A DNA stretch of 10,209 nt from DASVSE01 sp036399715. Its GTDB lineage: Bacteria; Bacteroidota; Rhodothermia; Rhodothermales; Rubricoccaceae. The notes below the pieces were generated by a model. It was not told the DNA's origin and ran no database searches. It worked only from the letters and a program-made list of their open reading frames with translations. The translations under genes and the position numbers were made by a program. The stretch covers positions 1-10,209 of the forward strand of contig DASWMO010000176.1 of the NCBI GenBank assembly GCA_036399715.1, in the 5' to 3' direction. Below, one piece after another: positions 6,828-10,209 of this stretch (its first letter is position 1; every line of letters begins with the position of its first letter).

Positions 6828-6855
6828 GCCGGCCGGGCGTGCGGACCCGGCCGGC
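6828..6855 (-). terminator. 10-bp GC hairpin, likely terminator of the superoxide dismutase gene
   Basis: GCCGGCCGGG (6828-6837) pairs perfectly with CCCGGCCGGC (6846-6855) across an 8-nt loop. It starts 10 nt after the SOD stop codon and separates that gene from the operator and start of the glycosidase gene. No T-tract is present. Confidence 0.65.
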
Positions 6856-6865
6856 CGCGGGCGGA

Positions 6866-7486
6866 TCAGGCCTGCTGGGCGCGGTAGCTGCGGTAGCGGC
6901 GGTCCGCCTCGTCCCAGTTGACGACGTTCCACCACGCCGCGGCGTAGTCCGGCCGGCGGTTCTGGTAGGTCAGGTAGTAGGCGTGCTCCCAGACGTCGAG
7001 GCCGAGGATGGGCGAGGCGCCGTGCATGACCGGGTTGTCCTGGTTGGCGTGGCCATGGACCTGGAGGGACCCGTCGCCGCGGAGTTCGAGCCACGCCCAG
7101 CCGGAGCCGAACTGCCCGGCCGCCTTCGCCTCGAACTCGGTCTTGAAGGCGTCGAACGAGCCGAAGTGCTCGGTGATGGCCGCGCCGAGCTCGCCAGTCG
7201 GCTCGCCGCCACCGCCGGGCTTCATCGTCGTCCAGAAGATGCCGTGGTTGAGGAAGCCGCCGCCGTTGTTACGGACCGCCGTGCGGATGGCCTCGGGCAG
7301 CGCGTCGAGGTCGGCCAGCGTCGTCTCGATGGGCTGGTCCGCGAACGGCGTCCCGTCGAGGGCGGCGTTGAGCTTGTCCGTGTACGCCTGGTGGTGCTTC
7401 GTGTGGTGGATACGCATCGTCTGCTCGTCGATGGTCGGCTCGAGCGCGGCGTAGTCGTAGGGGAGGTCGGGAAGCTGGAAGGCCAT
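6866..7486 (-). CDS. sodA: Superoxide dismutase, Fe/Mn family, Mn-type signature
   Basis: Converts superoxide to oxygen and hydrogen peroxide, probably in the cytoplasm because there is no signal peptide. The 206-residue protein has the usual family length and begins MAFQLPDLPYDYAALEP, the canonical N-terminus. I therefore take ATG 7486-7484 and not the longer open frame upstream. Metal ligands are visible: H27 (RIHHTKHHQAY), H81 (FLNHGIFW), D164 and H168 (LGLDVWEHAYYLTYQ). The active-site glutamine comes from the C-terminal domain (Q149 in ANQDNPVM), and residues 75-77 are GGG, not the AQ pair of Fe enzymes. By established family rules this points to manganese or cambialistic use. F78 sits where many Mn enzymes have His. 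The gene has its own downstream hairpin and is divergent from the sulfotransferase gene. The family is certain; the metal preference is inferred. Confidence 0.97.
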   Translation of the reverse strand: MAFQLPDLPYDYAALEPTIDEQTMRIHHTKHHQAYTDKLNAALDGTPFADQPIETTLADLDALPEAIRTAVRNNGGGFLNHGIFWTTMKPGGGGEPTGELGAAITEHFGSFDAFKTEFEAKAAGQFGSGWAWLELRGDGSLQVHGHANQDNPVMHGASPILGLDVWEHAYYLTYQNRRPDYAAAWWNVVNWDEADRRYRSYRAQQA

Positions 7487-7516
7487 GGGGGCGGGGATGG
7501 GGAGGCCTCTCAGTAC

Positions 7517-7532
7517 CCGCCGCGACCGGCGG
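7517..7532 (-). repeat. Short GC inverted repeat in the SOD upstream region
   Basis: CCGCCG (7517-7522) and CGGCGG (7527-7532) flank CGAC. The repeat lies about 30 bp upstream of the SOD start, where it could be a leader hairpin or an operator half-site pair. It is weak evidence in this composition. Confidence 0.25.
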
Positions 7533-7562
7533 CGTTTCCGGTGGACCGTGCGGGCCGGGGCG

Positions 7563-7570
7563 TAGCTTAG
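7563..7570 (+). promoter_or_regulatory. Possible -7 box (TAnnTTTG-like) for the sulfotransferase gene
   Basis: TAGCTTAG agrees with the Bacteroidota -7 consensus TAnnTTTG at all but one constrained position. It is the most AT-rich spot in the 103-bp divergent gap and ends 19 bp before the ATG at 7590. The nearest TTTG-like box (TTTC, 7535-7538) is spaced too far upstream, so the promoter call is weak. Confidence 0.25.
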
Positions 7571-7589
7571 AAGCCTCGCTCCGCTTCCG

Positions 7590-8369
7590 ATGTCAGCCCC
7601 TCTTCCACCCGAAGCCCCCGGCCACCCGTTCGAGATTCCGCTGGAGGGCTCGCTCGGCCTGCTCGCGCTGGGATGGCGCGGCCTCGTGGCCTGGCGCGAG
7701 GCGCGCGGGCGCGACTGGGTGGAGCAGAGCCGCACGCTCAACGCCGCGGCCAAGGCCGAGCGCCGCGAGAGCCGCCGCGCGACGGGTGGCGACGCCCTCG
7801 TGGGAACGCAGGTCACGGTCGTGGCCGGGCTGCCGCGCTCGGGCACGTCGCTGGTGATGCAGATGCTGGCTGCAGGCGGCCTCCCGCCGGCGACCGACGC
7901 CGCGCGCGAGGCTGACGCGAGCAACCCGAACGGCTACTACGAGCACGAGCGCGTGCGTGCGCTCGCAGCGGGGGAAGACGCCGGATGGATAGCAGGGGCC
8001 GACAGGCGCGCGCTCAAAGTGGTCTCGCCCCTCGTGCCGCGCCTGCCGGCCGGCCCGGCCTACACGTTCGTCTTCGTCGAGCGCGATGTGGCCGAGGTGC
8101 TCGCCTCGCAGCGGGCGATGCTCGCCCGCCTCGGGCAGGCCGCCACGGCCAGCGACGCGCGCCTCGCCGACGTTTACGCGCGGGCGACCGAGGCCGCGCG
8201 CGCCTTCGCCGACGCCGAGCCCGGTGCTCGCGTCGTGACGCTCCGCCACCGCGCCCTCGTCACCGACGCCCGTGCCGAGGCGGCGCGCCTCGCCGAGGCC
8301 CTGCCCGCGCTCGACGCCGCCGCGATGGCGGCCGTCGTCGACCCCGCCCTCTACCGCGAGCGCGCCTGA
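7590..8369 (+). CDS. Sulfotransferase-family P-loop protein
   Basis: Predicted PAPS-dependent sulfotransferase of 259 residues, cytoplasmic. After an unconserved N-terminus of about 70 residues comes the 5'-phosphosulfate loop VTVVAGLPRSGTSLVMQML (76-92, with GLPRSGTS at 80-87). It is followed by NPNGYYEHE (112-120) and by VFVERDVAEVLASQRAML (161-178), where R165 and S173 fit the conserved Arg and Ser of the 3'-phosphate-binding segment. The C-terminal VVTLRHRALVTDARAEAARLAEAL (215-238) resembles the usual late region of this fold. The protein is shorter than many sulfotransferases, so some substrate-binding elements may be reduced. The acceptor cannot be told from sequence. ATG 7590 is the first start after the intergenic gap. 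The next gene begins 13 nt downstream, so the two are probably co-transcribed. A non-catalytic P-loop relative is the main alternative. Confidence 0.85.
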   Translation: MSAPLPPEAPGHPFEIPLEGSLGLLALGWRGLVAWREARGRDWVEQSRTLNAAAKAERRESRRATGGDALVGTQVTVVAGLPRSGTSLVMQMLAAGGLPPATDAAREADASNPNGYYEHERVRALAAGEDAGWIAGADRRALKVVSPLVPRLPAGPAYTFVFVERDVAEVLASQRAMLARLGQAATASDARLADVYARATEAARAFADAEPGARVVTLRHRALVTDARAEAARLAEALPALDAAAMAAVVDPALYRERA

Positions 8370-8382
8370 GCCGCCCCGACCC

Positions 8383-10209
8383 ATGGAGACCCCGTCCGCG
8401 CGCCGCCGCGTCCTGCTCATCGGCTGGGACGCGGCCGATTGGAAGACCATCATGCCGCTCGTCAACGCGGGCCATATGCCGGCGATGGCGTCGCTGCTGG
8501 CGCGCGGGGCCGCGGGCAACCTCGCCACGCTGGACCCGCCGCTCTCGCCGATGCTCTGGACGAGCATCGCCACTGGCAAGACGGCCGACGAGCACGGTGT
8601 GCTGGGCTTCGTGAGCCCCCGCGCCGGCGGCTCGGCCGGGCCCGTGCTCGGGACCGAGCGGCGCGTACGCGCGCTGTGGGAGATCGCCGACGCCGCCGGC
8701 CTCCGCTCGGCCGTCGTCGGGTGGTGGCCGAGCCACCCGGCCGACGCCGTCGCCGGGGCGGTCGTGTCCAACTTCTACCAGCGTTCGCTGAACACGCCGT
8801 GGTCCGACGCGCCGCTCCCCGAGGGCACCGTCCACCCTCCCGCGCTCGCCGATGCACTCGCCGCGCTGCGCGTCCACCCGGCCGAGTTGACTGCAGCGCA
8901 CCTGCTGCCCTTCATCCCGGCGCTCGGCTCGGTCGACCAGGACACGGACCCGCGCCCGGCCAAGCTCGCCCGCATCATCGCCGACACGGCCAGCATCCAC
9001 GCCGCGGCGACGTACCTGCTCGAAACGACCGAGTGGGACTTCGGGGCCGTCTACTACGACGCGCCGGACCACTTCGGGCACGGCTTCATGAAGTACCACC
9101 CCCCGAAGCTGCCCACGGTCTCGGACGAGGACTTCGAGACGTACCGCCACGTCGTCGAGGCAGGCTACCGCCTGCACGACCTGTTCCTGGACCACCTGCT
9201 CACCATCGCCGGGCCGGATACGACGGTTGTGCTCGTCTCTGACCACGGCTTTCACTCGGACCATCTGCGGCCGCTCGCGATCCCACAGATCCCGGCCGGG
9301 CCGGCCATCGAGCACCGCGCCTTCGGCGTCTTCGCTGCCGCCGGGCCAGGCGTCATATCCGGGGCGCGCGTCTATGGCGCGGGCCTGCTCGACGTCACGC
9401 CGACGGTCCTCACACTGCTTGGCCTGCCTGCGGCCGACGACATGCCCGGCCGGGTCCTCGCGGAGATCCTGGACCCGCCGCCCGTCGCCGCCCGCATCCC
9501 GACGTGGGAGCCCGAGACGCCGCGCCCGCGCGTCCTCCCCGGCCCCGCCGACGCCGACGAGGAAGCCGTCGCAGCCGAGCAGGAGGCGCTTCGGCAGCTT
9601 GTCGCGCTGGGCTACGTGGACGACAGCTCGAAGCAGGATTTTGCACGCCAGGCCGCTCTCGACGCGCGCTACTACCTCGCCAAGGTGCTCCTCTCGCGCG
9701 GCCGCCCCGCCGAAGCGGCCGACCTGCTCGATGCCCTCTGCGCCGAGGCGGGGCTCGCCTTCTACGGCCCGTGGCTCGTCCACGCTCGGCTCCATGCCGG
9801 GCAGACGGACGCGGCCGAGGCGGACCTCGCCCGCGTCGAATCCGTACTCGGGGCGGACGACGTCGCACTCGGGCTCCTCCAAGCCGAGGTCGCCCTCCGC
9901 CGCGGCCGCACGGACGAGGCCATCGGCCGCCTCGACGCGCTCGCCGCCGCCGCACCGGCCGACCCCGAGCGCCACCTCGCCCGCGCCCGCGTGCTCGTCG
10001 AAGCCCGCCGGTCCGCCGACGCCGAGGAGGCTTGCGAGGCCGTGCTTCGCCTCGACCCCGAGAATGCGCGCGCCTACGCGCTTCGGGCCGAGCTGCGCCT
10101 GGAGCGCGGCGACGCCGAGGGTGCGGCCGAGAGTGCGCTCGAAGCCGTCGGGCGGCTCTACGGGCTGACGGATGCCCACCTGACACTCGCGCGCGCCTTC
10201 GAGGCGCTC
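8383..10209 (+). CDS. Alkaline-phosphatase-superfamily phosphodiesterase with C-terminal TPR region (3' end off window)
   Basis: Open from ATG 8383 to the window edge: 609 codons without a stop, so it is partial. Residues 1-370 match the type I phosphodiesterase/nucleotide pyrophosphatase branch of the alkaline phosphatase superfamily. Probable metal ligands and nucleophile are in the family order: D16 (LLIGWDAADW), T60 (SPMLWTSIATGK), D229 and H233 (DAPDHFGHGF), D287 and H288 (VSDHGFHSD) and H311 (EHRAFGVFA). A Thr nucleophile and no CxPxR motif argue against a sulfatase. GLLDVTPTVLTLLGLP (334-349) is the typical late helix. From about 425 to the edge, helical repeats of TPR type occur, such as GRTDEAIGRLDAL (508-520) and AEEACEAVLRLDPENARAYALRAE (547-570). 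These probably form a protein-binding scaffold. No signal peptide is present, so a cytoplasmic place is likely. It follows the sulfotransferase gene by 13 nt. The substrate is unknown. Confidence 0.92.
   Translation, partial: METPSARRRVLLIGWDAADWKTIMPLVNAGHMPAMASLLARGAAGNLATLDPPLSPMLWTSIATGKTADEHGVLGFVSPRAGGSAGPVLGTERRVRALWEIADAAGLRSAVVGWWPSHPADAVAGAVVSNFYQRSLNTPWSDAPLPEGTVHPPALADALAALRVHPAELTAAHLLPFIPALGSVDQDTDPRPAKLARIIADTASIHAAATYLLETTEWDFGAVYYDAPDHFGHGFMKYHPPKLPTVSDEDFETYRHVVEAGYRLHDLFLDHLLTIAGPDTTVVLVSDHGFHSDHLRPLAIPQIPAGPAIEHRAFGVFAAAGPGVISGARVYGAGLLDVTPTVLTLLGLPAADDMPGRVLAEILDPPPVAARIPTWEPETPRPRVLPGPADADEEAVAAEQEALRQLVALGYVDDSSKQDFARQAALDARYYLAKVLLSRGRPAEAADLLDALCAEAGLAFYGPWLVHARLHAGQTDAAEADLARVESVLGADDVALGLLQAEVALRRGRTDEAIGRLDALAAAAPADPERHLARARVLVEARRSADAEEACEAVLRLDPENARAYALRAELRLERGDAEGAAESALEAVGRLYGLTDAHLTLARAFEAL

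Noticed and set aside
3964..6921. Very long plus-strand open frame (985 codons) opposite the glycosidase gene
   Set aside because: It is rich in Arg, Ala, Gly, Val and Asp with no motif, and it lies antisense to a gene with clear domain structure. GC-rich codon bias suppresses stops on the opposite strand.
7487..7924. N-terminal extension of the SOD frame by 146 codons
   Set aside because: It overlaps the sulfotransferase gene on the other strand, and the canonical SOD N-terminus begins at 7486.
8260..10179. Minus-strand open frame of 639 codons opposite the phosphodiesterase
   Set aside because: It is a shadow of the plus-strand gene, which has conserved metal ligands and TPR repeats.
1..10209. 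CRISPR arrays, tRNA genes, IS elements, phage genes or attachment sites
   Set aside because: No regularly spaced repeats, tRNA-like cloverleaf with conserved loops, transposase or integrase motifs were seen.

Overview
The window looks like ordinary chromosome from a very GC-rich member of the Bacteroidota/Rhodothermota side of the bacteria (a Rubricoccaceae- or Rhodothermus-like organism is my best guess). The reasons are a carboxypeptidase-regulatory-like plus DUF5686 outer-membrane protein, which is typical of that lineage, start codons without clear Shine-Dalgarno sequences, and strong GC3 bias. The bias gives every real gene long antisense and out-of-frame shadows. The taxon is inferred from these traits only. 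I see no tRNA, rRNA, CRISPR array, IS element or phage gene.

Layout, left to right. (1) 1-1122, minus: N-terminal 374 residues of a DUF5686/carboxypeptidase-regulatory-like protein that runs off the left edge. (2) 1123-1544: a 422-bp divergent intergenic region with no gene. Its right half carries an unusual density of inverted repeats that can fold as a branched RNA leader in front of the helicase. (3) 1545-3230, plus: DEAD-box RNA helicase with a DbpA-type C-terminal RNA-binding domain. (4) 3228-3348: hairpins between convergent genes, two of them with perfect 15-bp stems. (5) 3352-6762, minus: a two-gene unit of a large six-hairpin glycosidase fused to a GATase/ThuA-like domain, then, 3 nt downstream, a small three-helix membrane protein. 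A perfect LacI-type palindrome sits 34 bp before the glycosidase start. (6) 6866-7486, minus: Mn-type Fe/Mn superoxide dismutase with its own hairpin terminator. (7) 7590-10209, plus: a sulfotransferase-like P-loop protein and, 13 nt later, an alkaline-phosphatase-superfamily phosphodiesterase with a TPR tail, cut by the right edge.

How the parts work together. The glycosidase unit looks like a sugar-controlled operon (LacI-type operator, glycosidase, membrane protein) closed by the 3309-3348 hairpin. The sulfotransferase and phosphodiesterase look like a second operon, divergent from the SOD gene. The most interesting unexplained signal is the leader between 1308 and 1551. It has an 11-bp long-range helix enclosing a three-way junction, alternative pairings that compete with that helix, a terminator-like hairpin just after it, and a GTG start candidate in the loop of a further hairpin. 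These fit a candidate cis-regulatory RNA for the helicase, but GC-rich DNA makes chance pairing common and only comparative covariation would settle it.
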